From positions 1-46,394 of the forward strand of contig JAIRNI010000040.1 of the NCBI GenBank assembly GCA_031258145.1: a stretch of 46,394 bases of DNA. Direction: 5' to 3'. This document shows positions 17,138-25,102 of this stretch, in pieces. The translations under genes and the position numbers were made by a program. Source of the DNA: Holosporales bacterium. Lineage in GTDB: Bacteria; Pseudomonadota; Alphaproteobacteria; RUG11792. Numbering within the stretch: the stretch's first letter is position 1; each line of letters begins with the position of its first letter. The notes under the pieces were generated by a model. That model did no database searches. It had not been told where the DNA came from and worked only from the letters and a program-made list of their open reading frames with translations.

Positions 17138-18224
17138 AGTAATAAAATATCCTGCATCCAATGAATACCATAAGGATAGGATAAATCTTTTCGAGTATCA
17201 TCCCGAGGATCTGGCAGATCTGACCAAACCCCAATAGAGACATCGAGAATATCGTCAATCCAACAGTGATCAAGATAGGAGTCCTCTTGAATTTTCCCTT
17301 CAAAATATCCTGATGAATGTAATCGGTGAATGCCGAGCATAGGAATGTCGCCGTCGCTAAACAACTGACCGCAATGACTATCGAAACGAACCAGGATGCC
17401 GAGAGTCCCATGGCCAGCTCCGCAATCCTACTGAAAATCTCCTCGGAGGGAGTATCCACCAGCTGATCCGAGTATTGAACACCAATCAACAACAGCCCCA
17501 AATACGCAATGGCCAGGAGCAACCCACCTATTATGCAGGCGCCCTTAGCGAGTTTTACGATACTCTTCTTATTCTCCCGCTCACTCTCAGGTAACACGTT
17601 TTTGATATAACAATACACACCTCCTGCCGCGAAGAGCGCCGCCGTGAGATCCATGGTCTGGTATCCCATGTTGAAGCCATTCATCAGGGCCGCCATATTC
17701 GTCGTTTCTCCGGTATGCTCAAAGGAACCTCCGAAATATAGGGCTCCCAAAACGATGGCCGCCACGCCTCCAAACTTTAAGGGAGTGAATATGACGCCTA
17801 TTATCTGGATGACTTTCCCGGGATTGTAAGCGAGTATCACGGTGAGTAACGTATAAATCCCGCTGAATAATGGCAAAGAAATCTGCGGGGCCACGTTGTG
17901 GATTCCCCCGAATGCGACGTTGACGATCCTGGCGCCCACTCCCAAGGGCCCCACCATCATCATAATTAAAAATATCACGGCGAAGGTTAAATGCTTCCCG
18001 AGTGGCGCCAAGTATTTCTTGTTGTCACCGTCGAATAACATTGCTCCATAGTATCCGAGCATCGGAATGGCGACGGCCGCGACCAACCATCCAACGAGTG
18101 CTAGGAGCCAATTATCAGCATATATCTTGCCCAAGATCAACGGGAAAACGACATTCCCAGATCCAAACAACATCGAAAATATCGCACAACCAGATACGAT
18201 ACTCTTCGAGAACATACTACTCAT
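17112..18224 (-). CDS. brnQ: BrnQ-type branched-chain amino acid transporter
   Basis: BrnQ/LIVCS carriers import Leu, Ile and Val with sodium or protons. The 370-residue product is hydrophobic throughout, with about ten to twelve membrane segments and the N-terminal family signature FSMLFGSGNVVFPLILG. It is shorter than the usual 430 or so, lacking some C-terminal sequence. AGGAGATATTT precedes the ATG. A branched-chain amino acid importer fits a host-dependent cell. Confidence 0.9.
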   Translation of the reverse strand: MSSMFSKSIVSGCAIFSMLFGSGNVVFPLILGKIYADNWLLALVGWLVAAVAIPMLGYYGAMLFDGDNKKYLAPLGKHLTFAVIFLIMMMVGPLGVGARIVNVAFGGIHNVAPQISLPLFSGIYTLLTVILAYNPGKVIQIIGVIFTPLKFGGVAAIVLGALYFGGSFEHTGETTNMAALMNGFNMGYQTMDLTAALFAAGGVYCYIKNVLPESERENKKSIVKLAKGACIIGGLLLAIAYLGLLLIGVQYSDQLVDTPSEEIFSRIAELAMGLSASWFVSIVIAVSCLATATFLCSAFTDYIHQDILKGKFKRTPILITVGLTIFSMSLLGFGQICQILGMILEKIYPILMVFIGCRIFYYYAVINKRK

Positions 18225-18277
18225 AAATATCTCCTAGGCAACATCAACCTGAGCTGGAAAAGAATTGCCGAAAAAAA

Positions 18278-18354
18278 TGGCGCGCCCTGGAAGATTCGAA
18301 CTCCCGACCCACAGCTTAGAAGGCTGTTGCTCTATCCAGCTGAGCTAAGAGCGC
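18278..18354 (-). tRNA. tRNA-Arg (anticodon TCT)
   Basis: The minus strand gives a cloverleaf with a 7-bp acceptor (GCGCTCT with AGGGCGC), D arm AGCTCAGCTGGATAGAGC, anticodon stem ACAGC with loop CTTCTAA, T loop TTCGAAT, discriminator G and encoded CCA. The anticodon TCT reads AGA/AGG. It is 77 bases long including CCA. Confidence 0.96.
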
Positions 18355-18429
18355 CAAACACAACCTTATGATACAATAATCAGCCGTTGTTGGTCAATGG
18401 ACCTCTCTTGCAACTTTTTTTGAATAAAC

Positions 18430-18475
18430 TCTTCTGCTCCTCGCATCTCCTGCCAGCAATCCTGAGTCAGGAATT
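18430..18475 (+). repeat. Degenerate GCCACCAATTCTGATTC-family repeat
   Basis: CTGCTCCTCGCATCTCCTGCC followed by AGCAATCCTGAGTCAGGAA resembles the right part of the palindromic insert in cca (19770-19816) and the stretch at 41836-41869. Just before it, TGGACCTCTCTTGCAAC (about 18399) resembles an IS terminal repeat. Nothing else is recognised in 18355-18564. Confidence 0.45.
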
Positions 18476-18564
18476 CACAGAAGTAGCTTGATCTCTCCCA
18501 TCTTTTTCTGCACTATATTCCGCCCAAAATGATCGTTTCTTTTTGAGAGTTTTCAAAAATAGAT

Positions 18565-18608
18565 ATATTGCGAGATGCGTCAGTGTTCATCGGATTGCGT
18601 GAATATAT
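18565..18608 (+). repeat. Tail-only element copy J, inside cca
   Basis: GTCAGTGTTCATCGGATTGCGTGAATATATA matches part of the palindrome and the tail module. Read on the minus strand it encodes the last residues and stop of Cca (EYIFTQSDEH-stop), parallel to copy I in murC. Confidence 0.7.
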
Positions 18609-19839
18609 ACTCCAGACACTCTTCCTTATTTTTGTTGAACCCGTGGTTGACCCACCATTTTTCGCAATCTCTCAAACTTTTTGATGCATTCTTAAAGCCG
18701 GCTGGTAAATCTTCGAATTTAACGGGGAAGATCGGTGACTCTCCAGATGGCACCTCAAATACCTCATCCTCCCCGTACTTAAATCTACGGATCGACTGCA
18801 TTTCACGCAGGAAGTCCGGGCCCTTCTTATAGAAACAATACATCAGGCTTTCGTCTTCATATTTTTTATAATCCTTAAGCTTTTCTTTCTGAATTTTCGT
18901 GAGACGTAACTTATGCATTAATTCATCATATTCAAATAGAAGAAACAGCTTCATTTCTAAGTTACCTGCATCCGCCAATACATCCATCTCGAAGTTTCTC
19001 CACGCGTTAATTTTGGTGAAGATACTATCGAATATCCCTGCATTCACGGCAAATTCCATTATTTTTGAAGCACATTTAGACGTTAACATAACGAATAATT
19101 CTTTTCGAATTCTTTCGATCGAAAGCTTCGATACATGCTGTGCGGTTTGTTTGATTATGGCGTCATACCGATTACTCAAATCTCCCAGAACGGCGCAGAA
19201 TCTGTAGTATCTGAAAATTCTGAGATAATCTTCATTTATCCTGGAGAGCGGATCACCTATGAACCTCACGATCCCGTTCTTTAAGTCCTGAATTCCATTG
19301 AAGTAATCGAATAACTTACCCGTCATATCGACGTACAATGCATTCACAGTGAAATCCCGGCGTTTTGCGTCCTCCTCGAATGAAGATGATTCGGCAATCA
19401 CGCAGTCTCTTCCAAAGCATTCCCGATCGACTCTGAGTGTCGTAAGTTCGAAGCGTCTCCCATCCACGAATACCGTGATTGATCCGTATTTCAGTCCCGT
19501 TGGGATGCACTGCACACCAGAATATTCTAGGATAGTGTAGACATGTGTAATATCGTAACGAACGGCTATATCTAAATCTTCGCTTTTGATGCCCAGTATT
19601 GCATCTCGTACACATCCGCCAACAAACCTAGCATCGATACCGTTCCTCCGCAGGATATTAAAAAGCTTGACAGTTTCAGGATAGTCTAGGAATGGGAAAT
19701 GAAACTCTTCTGAATCAGATTGTTGGTTCGTCAATCCGGTGCTCGAAGCGTCACGTACGCTTGAGTACGCTCCGTTTCTGCGCTCCGTGTTTCCTGCCAC
19801 CAATTCTGATTCAGAAGGTTTCGAGGATGGGTTATTCAA
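18580..19839 (-). CDS. cca: CCA-adding tRNA nucleotidyltransferase
   Basis: This enzyme builds or repairs the CCA end of tRNAs. The 419-residue class II nucleotidyltransferase shows FVGGCVRDAILG, the metal-binding DLD in EDLDIAV, RRDFTVNALY and an INEDYLRIFRYYRF helix. The TTG start at 19839 overlaps the rph stop (TTGA), coupling the two. Residues about 8-44 are encoded by a 108-base palindromic insertion that keeps the frame; the conserved part starts at FPFLDYPE. The C-terminal ten or so residues come from a separate repeat. The two additions lie outside the catalytic core. A poly(A) polymerase is the alternative, less likely from size and motifs. Confidence 0.9.
   Translation of the reverse strand: MNNPSSKPSESELVAGNTERRNGAYSSVRDASSTGLTNQQSDSEEFHFPFLDYPETVKLFNILRRNGIDARFVGGCVRDAILGIKSEDLDIAVRYDITHVYTILEYSGVQCIPTGLKYGSITVFVDGRRFELTTLRVDRECFGRDCVIAESSSFEEDAKRRDFTVNALYVDMTGKLFDYFNGIQDLKNGIVRFIGDPLSRINEDYLRIFRYYRFCAVLGDLSNRYDAIIKQTAQHVSKLSIERIRKELFVMLTSKCASKIMEFAVNAGIFDSIFTKINAWRNFEMDVLADAGNLEMKLFLLFEYDELMHKLRLTKIQKEKLKDYKKYEDESLMYCFYKKGPDFLREMQSIRRFKYGEDEVFEVPSGESPIFPVKFEDLPAGFKNASKSLRDCEKWWVNHGFNKNKEECLEYIFTQSDEH
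19709..19816. repeat. Palindromic repeat inserted in frame in cca
   Basis: The arms TCTGAATCAGATTGTTGGT (19709-19727) and ACCAATTCTGATTCAGA (19799-19815) are near-perfect inverted repeats enclosing about 70 bases that contain smaller palindromes (GCGTCACGTACGC, AGCGTACTC-like). The length of 108 bases is a multiple of three. The right arm motif GCCACCAATTCTGATTC recurs at 41852 and, slightly changed, at 30677 and 143-162. Insertion of palindromes into open reading frames is known from Rickettsia (RPE); this one is only analogous. Confidence 0.75.
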
Positions 19840-20561
19840 TTCTTAATTCCCAAAGCAATACGTTGTTTTTCGATCAATTCAGTCCTGCCCTTCTTGGCGA
19901 GATTTAGGAGATGTTCAAATTCGTCTTCTAGGAAAGGTCTTTTTTCGCCGCAGGCTTGAATCTCAACGATCCCATCACCAGACATAACGAAATTCGCATC
20001 AACCTCGGCATTGGAGTCTTCTATATATTCCAAATCCAACATGGGTACTTTATCGACGATACCGCACGATACGGCCACGACGTGATCCGTGATTGGATTA
20101 TCCGTTACCTTTTTGGCTTTCATGAGCTTCTGACAGGCCAAAGATAGGGCCACGAAGGCTCCGGTAATACTGGCGGTCCTCGTTCCTCCATCCGCCTGGA
20201 TCACATCGCAATCCACCTTAATCTGTCTTTCGCCAAGGAGACGTAGATTAACGACAGATCTTAAAGACCTGCCTATTAGGCGCTGTATTTCCAGGCTTCT
20301 GCCAGATTGCTTACCCTTTGCTGCCTCTCTATCGGTGCGCTCGCTGCAGGAACATGGGAGCATCCCGTATTCAGCCGTGATCCATCCGCTTTTAGTGTTC
20401 TTTAAGAACGGAGGCACACGTTCCTCTAGTGTGGCCGCACATAAGACTTGGGTCCGCCCAAACTTAACGAAACACGATCCGTCTCCGTGAGGATAAAAAT
20501 GCGGAATCAGGATAATGGGACGTAATTCATCGTACTGCCTATTACCGCTTCTCTTAAACAT
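19836..20561 (-). CDS. rph: Ribonuclease PH
   Basis: RNase PH trims the 3' ends of tRNA precursors using phosphate. The 241-residue product starts MFKRSGNRQYDELRPI, the normal family N-terminus, and has SGWITAEYGMLPCS, the KGKQSGRSLEIQRLIGRSLR segment and CDVIQADGGTRTASITG. AGAGGAAA lies before the ATG at 20561; a longer reading from 20621 is not needed. It is coupled to cca downstream, joining tRNA 3' trimming and CCA addition. Confidence 0.96.
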   Translation of the reverse strand: MFKRSGNRQYDELRPIILIPHFYPHGDGSCFVKFGRTQVLCAATLEERVPPFLKNTKSGWITAEYGMLPCSCSERTDREAAKGKQSGRSLEIQRLIGRSLRSVVNLRLLGERQIKVDCDVIQADGGTRTASITGAFVALSLACQKLMKAKKVTDNPITDHVVAVSCGIVDKVPMLDLEYIEDSNAEVDANFVMSGDGIVEIQACGEKRPFLEDEFEHLLNLAKKGRTELIEKQRIALGIKN

Positions 20562-20635
20562 GTCGTTTCCTCTAAAAACAAGCTGGATCACTGACGATGG
20601 CCACGCCTGAAAGGATACCACTCCCCACAGCGAAA

Positions 20636-20650
20636 TTAATAAATTATTAA
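20636..20650. promoter_or_regulatory. CtrA-type site before the cyclase operon
   Basis: TTAA-TAAATTA-TTAA matches the alphaproteobacterial CtrA half-site pair TTAA-N7-TTAA exactly. It lies 57 bases before the first gene of the binding-protein/cyclase operon, in the rph divergent gap. The sequence alone cannot prove binding. Confidence 0.45.
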
Positions 20651-20706
20651 GATACTTTTCATAGACTCGGTGTGATTATGCCCAAAAATGGTACTGGAAC
20701 ACTATT

Positions 20707-21678
20707 GTGTTTTGCACGAGGAATATTTCTCACCTGCAATCCAGAATCACCGTAGTATTAGGTCGATTACTATGCATTCTTTGCGTCCTTTCTTTTTTTG
20801 TGATGCAAATTGCTTACGCCAGTAACACAGACCAAAATAAGAAGTGCTCAACCGTATTCGTCACGAAAAAAGAGGATATTAAATTCAATGGCAAGGCGAA
20901 ATACGGTGATTTAAAAGATATTATGAACAGGGGAGTGTTAGTTGTTTGCGCTAAAAAGGATGAAGCACGAAGTACTAATGTATCTTTTTCACAGATTAAA
21001 CTCGGGGAAAATAATTATGTTGGTAAAGATGTTGATTTAGCCCAAAACATTGCGATCGCCCTGGGAGTCGATCTCGAATACCGCATGATATACGGGACTC
21101 ATGACGATGTCATAGATGCCGTGGCACGTGGCAAAGGAGATGTTGGGATAGCCGATCTCTCGTTTACAAATGAAAGAGGGAGGAAGGTATTATTCACATC
21201 TCCGTACATAGAATCCAAAAAAACTGTTCTAGTAAATAAGATAATTTTACAGCAGGATGAAGACGCGAGTTTGCAGTCTCTATTGAATACGGAATCAGTA
21301 TTGATCGGCGTCAAAGAAAATACCAGCCAAGAATTATTTGCGCAGACTTTATTCCCACGCGCGAAATTGGTGAAGGAGAAAAATTGGAATAAGGAGACGA
21401 TTCTTCAATTACTAAACTGTGAAATAATGGCGGTTTTTGGTGACGAAATAAGCATTAAAAACATCATTAAACAAAATAAAGAAATAGGCATGAAATTTAT
21501 CCCCATCCACATTAAGAATGAGATAGACAGGATATCCGCCATCGTCAATGTAAATTCCATATCCCTTTTGATGTGGCTGAATAATTTTTTCAGGAATACT
21601 GGGCAGCTTGCATCTGTTGATGCTCTATTCGAGCGGTACGGGGAATTTGTCCCAAAATGTAAGGCGAGTACCGTATGA
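20707..21678 (+). CDS. Amino-acid-type periplasmic binding protein (SBP family 3)
   Basis: The 323-residue protein has a signal segment (LLCILCVLSFFVMQIAYAS) and a family 3 solute-binding fold: RGVLVVCAKKDEA, YVGKDVDLAQNIAIALGVDLEYR, GKGDVGIADLSFTNERGRKVLFTSPY. Such proteins bind amino acids in the periplasm. No ABC permease or ATPase is nearby. Instead its stop overlaps the start of a receptor adenylate cyclase by 4 bases, suggesting that it serves signalling or feeds the downstream symporter (inference). The start is GTG at 20707, without a strong ribosome site. The N-terminal stretch to residue 60 is longer than usual. Confidence 0.85.
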   Translation: MFCTRNISHLQSRITVVLGRLLCILCVLSFFVMQIAYASNTDQNKKCSTVFVTKKEDIKFNGKAKYGDLKDIMNRGVLVVCAKKDEARSTNVSFSQIKLGENNYVGKDVDLAQNIAIALGVDLEYRMIYGTHDDVIDAVARGKGDVGIADLSFTNERGRKVLFTSPYIESKKTVLVNKIILQQDEDASLQSLLNTESVLIGVKENTSQELFAQTLFPRAKLVKEKNWNKETILQLLNCEIMAVFGDEISIKNIIKQNKEIGMKFIPIHIKNEIDRISAIVNVNSISLLMWLNNFFRNTGQLASVDALFERYGEFVPKCKASTV

Positions 21679-23816
21679 AATTTCTCAGAGGGCGCAAATT
21701 ACGATTTGATATACTGGTGGCCTTCTCAGTACTCATTTGCCTGGTGACCGTATGTGAGATCTTATTTTCTTTTACGGCATATAAAAAACTAATACTTAAT
21801 TTCGAAGAAGAATACTATTCCAAGACGGTATCGAGAGCTACCGTGGGATACATGGACGCTTATTTCACCCAATTAGAAGTTGTTCTAAATGTCCTGGCCA
21901 ATGATTTCGATGAAACCGCGCCAGATAAATTCGCTGGATTCGACAAACTCTTCTTGGAAAGTCTGAAGGATATCCAACATACATTTAGCTTCTACATGGC
22001 CTTGAATGATGGTTCGTTCATACAGGCCAGAAGAACGGAATATCTCAATGGCATGCGCAGCGATCCAAATACAGAGCTATCTCAGTACGCAAAATTTGCT
22101 ATTAAAAGGATTACAAAAGATCCATCAACAGATGCGTTTACTGAAACATGGGTATACCTCAATGAGGAACTCGGTGAGGTGGGGAAAGAATCGCTTCCAT
22201 GTCCCAACAATGTTACCACAAAAAGAGATTGGTATACATCTGCAGAATTCAATAGAGCCAAGATCTGGAGCGATGCATATGTATTTAGCTCAGTAAAAGT
22301 ATGTGGTATTACCCTATCTATGCCGTTGGGATTTGATAAAGAGACGAATGTTATCGGTGTAATCTGTATTGATCTTGTATTTGATCACATTAAGAAAATA
22401 CTTCAAACAATTCAAACCACCCAAAATTCACAAATATACCTTATAAATGCGAAAAATGAAATATTATCAACCACGGCGGACATAAAAAGTAAGTCAGATG
22501 ATGAAAACGACGGGACAACTTTGGTGAAGATGACAGACGCCAACGATCCAGTTTTGAAGAGAGCGGCGAAGATCATTCTTGGATCCGATGAGAAACACTG
22601 TAACTTTTCTCAGGATGGTGTTGAGTACGCCGTCTTTGTGAAGAAACTGAGCAAACTTCCATTATCGGTGCTTGCGATTTCTCCCTGCAGTGATTTCATG
22701 AAGCAATCGGAGCGTATTACGAAAGAAATGGCGTTGTTGTTTCTGGCAATTTTTTTAGTATCTATCGTGATCATTTTGCTATTTTCGAGGGGGCTCACAA
22801 AACCAATTGCTACGCTCTGTGATGCTGCAAAAGCAATAGGCGAGATGGATTTAGAAAACTGTCCTGATCTGCCTAAGTCAAACATTTTAGAAATTAAACA
22901 ACTGGCGAATACCATGCATACCATGAAATTGAGTATTTCAACATTCACCAAATACGCTCCAAAAGATCTGGTCAATAAATTAATTGAACAAGGAGTGGAG
23001 CCCGCTCTCGGGGGCAAGAGTGCGATCATAACACTTCTCTTCACGGATATAGAAAAATTCTCGACGACGTCTGAAAATTTGCCACCTGAATACCTCATTC
23101 TTCATCTTTCTGATTATTTTCAGGCGCTCACAGAAGCGATCATGGATTACAACGGATCCATCGATAAATATATCGGAGATTCTATAATGGCTATATGGGG
23201 AGCGCCGACCAAAGATGAGAATCACGCAATTAACGCCTGTTACGCTGGAATGAAATGCCTACGAGTACTTGAAGAAATAACAGAAAAATGGAAGGTGCTC
23301 GGGAAACCAGCTTTGCCTACGCGTATTGGGATCCATACTGGCACCGCCATCGTGGGTAACATAGGCTCCTTGAATAGAATGAATTACACGGCCATCGGTG
23401 ATTCTGTGAATGTTGCCTCGAGATTAGAGGGCGTCAATAAGTATTACGGTACGAAGATACTGGTTTCCGAGACGGTTGAGACCATCGCCAAAAGCAAGAT
23501 CTTGTTTAGGGTCATCGATAAGGTGGCCGTCAAAGGCCGGCGCTCTGGACTGCTTGTTTACGAGCCAATGTGTATCATGGATGAGATAGAGGAAGAAAGA
23601 TACCGCTCCTTAGCGCGGCTTTGTTCCAGAACAAGAGAGGCTTTTGAGTTATATCAAAATTGCCGGTTTAAAGATGCGATCAGACTGTATGAACATCTAT
23701 TGCGTGAGTTCCCAGAATTACAAGCGTCCATGATTCCTGTCCTGAGAACCTGCCTAAAGTATTTGGAAGATTCTTCAGAGGATTGGGATGGCATTAATTA
23801 CCTGGACGAGAAATGA
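21675..23816 (+). CDS. Membrane receptor adenylate cyclase (dCache-HAMP-class III)
   Basis: The 713-residue protein has a membrane segment near 10-30, a periplasmic double-Cache-like sensor (about 35-345), a second membrane segment (near 355-375), HAMP, and a class III cyclase domain (about 450-620). LFTDIEKFS carries the metal Asp458 and YIGDSIMAIWG carries Asp502; GIHTGTAIVGNIG and YTAIGDSVNVASRLE complete the active site. It should make cAMP. In the sensor, R184-x-W186-Y187, then Y202 and D233, echo the published dCache amino-acid-binding pattern, although one Tyr is Asn179. It overlaps both neighbours by 4 bases. A guanylate cyclase is the alternative. Confidence 0.9.
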   Translation: MKFLRGRKLRFDILVAFSVLICLVTVCEILFSFTAYKKLILNFEEEYYSKTVSRATVGYMDAYFTQLEVVLNVLANDFDETAPDKFAGFDKLFLESLKDIQHTFSFYMALNDGSFIQARRTEYLNGMRSDPNTELSQYAKFAIKRITKDPSTDAFTETWVYLNEELGEVGKESLPCPNNVTTKRDWYTSAEFNRAKIWSDAYVFSSVKVCGITLSMPLGFDKETNVIGVICIDLVFDHIKKILQTIQTTQNSQIYLINAKNEILSTTADIKSKSDDENDGTTLVKMTDANDPVLKRAAKIILGSDEKHCNFSQDGVEYAVFVKKLSKLPLSVLAISPCSDFMKQSERITKEMALLFLAIFLVSIVIILLFSRGLTKPIATLCDAAKAIGEMDLENCPDLPKSNILEIKQLANTMHTMKLSISTFTKYAPKDLVNKLIEQGVEPALGGKSAIITLLFTDIEKFSTTSENLPPEYLILHLSDYFQALTEAIMDYNGSIDKYIGDSIMAIWGAPTKDENHAINACYAGMKCLRVLEEITEKWKVLGKPALPTRIGIHTGTAIVGNIGSLNRMNYTAIGDSVNVASRLEGVNKYYGTKILVSETVETIAKSKILFRVIDKVAVKGRRSGLLVYEPMCIMDEIEEERYRSLARLCSRTREAFELYQNCRFKDAIRLYEHLLREFPELQASMIPVLRTCLKYLEDSSEDWDGINYLDEK

Positions 23817-25102
23817 TGATTAATGTCGCCGTCGTCAATCGCATATCTAAGTTTTTGGGGAGTGGATATGCGATTTTACTCTCCACTGTTTGCGCCATAG
23901 AAATTGGAACTTTTTTCCCGGATGCCGGAGATTTTGTTCGGCCGATCGGTGAATTATTTTTAACGTTCATCTCACTTTCTGTGATCCCCATAATATTTGC
24001 CTCTGTCACCGGGAGCATAATCCAACTCATTTCATCACCACCATCCGGCATCAGTATTTTGAGGGTCATCTCAACATTCTTACTGGGCCTTTTCCTTGCG
24101 GCCATCACCGGGATTGGCATTGGGATTATATTGAATCCAAGCCAAGCCGTCCTCGGCTCAGAATTAATTTCCGATATGATTACTCAAAATATATTCAACT
24201 CAATAGATGAGATATCGTTGTCGGATCCCGTGGGATTACTGCGTAAATTCTCATTCTCCGATTTCTTGACGAACCTCCTTCCAAGCAATCCATTTAAGGC
24301 CTTTTCAGATGGCAATATTCTGCAGATACTTTCGATTTCGGTGTTGGTCGGGATTGCCATGGCCAATCTCGATAAAAGGAAGATCAGGCACTCCCTAGCC
24401 TTCTTAAATATTATATCCTCTCTATTCAAGAGGATTCTGCAATTTCAAACGAATCTATTACCGATTGGCCTTTTTTGTACGCTGACGAGTAGTCTATCCG
24501 GAATTAGCATAGATTCCATACTTTCGATGTGGAACTTCTGCGTTTGTGCGGTCATCATTTTCACGCTAATATTCCTGATAGCGGCCTGCATATTTCACAT
24601 ATATAGCCCAATCGGATTAATAAAATCCATTGTAGCATTAAAGAAGCCATTAACGGTTGCCTTTTCCACGTGCAGTAACCAGGTGACGCTTCCGTTCCTC
24701 ACGGCATCCTTGTCTAAACGGTTTAAATTATCGGAGAGCGCTGTTGAGATGGCCCTTCCCCTTGGTATCACTATGTGCCGCGTTGGAGCCACCGCATATT
24801 ACGCCTTCGTCACCATCTTTGTGATGGAGCTCTATAGCGAGCCACTCACTGTATTCCAGATGATGTTCATCGTCTTTGGGGCCATCACGATGAGCTTCGC
24901 CGCATCTGGGGCAACTGGCATCGCTGCCATCACAATGATATCGATGATTCTGAATCCGCTTGATCTGTCACTCGATTCCATACTTTTCATTCTGATTGCC
25001 GTCGATCCTCTCATTGATCCATTCCGCACCATCGCTTCCTCAATAATGAATGCGGCCTTTTCATGCATAGTGATCAACAAGCAACGTAGGAGGATAGCGT
25101 GA
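23813..25102 (+). CDS. Dicarboxylate/amino acid:cation symporter (DAACS)
   Basis: DAACS carriers (GltP/DctA type) import glutamate, aspartate or C4-dicarboxylates with Na+ or H+. The 429-residue membrane protein has the family's central SNQVTLPFLTASL (re-entrant loop HP1 region), the MALPLGITMCRVGATAYYAF helix where the family usually has LPLGATINMDGTA, and GATGIAAI followed by DPLIDPFRT. The NMDGT motif is altered to CRVGA, so ion or substrate specificity may differ. Four-base overlaps join it to the cyclase and the DUF1015 gene. Confidence 0.88.
   Translation: MMINVAVVNRISKFLGSGYAILLSTVCAIEIGTFFPDAGDFVRPIGELFLTFISLSVIPIIFASVTGSIIQLISSPPSGISILRVISTFLLGLFLAAITGIGIGIILNPSQAVLGSELISDMITQNIFNSIDEISLSDPVGLLRKFSFSDFLTNLLPSNPFKAFSDGNILQILSISVLVGIAMANLDKRKIRHSLAFLNIISSLFKRILQFQTNLLPIGLFCTLTSSLSGISIDSILSMWNFCVCAVIIFTLIFLIAACIFHIYSPIGLIKSIVALKKPLTVAFSTCSNQVTLPFLTASLSKRFKLSESAVEMALPLGITMCRVGATAYYAFVTIFVMELYSEPLTVFQMMFIVFGAITMSFAASGATGIAAITMISMILNPLDLSLDSILFILIAVDPLIDPFRTIASSIMNAAFSCIVINKQRRRIA

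Noticed and set aside
17122-17364. Separate 80-residue minus-strand gene inside brnQ
   Set aside because: It is an alternative-frame shadow of the brnQ C-terminal coding region.
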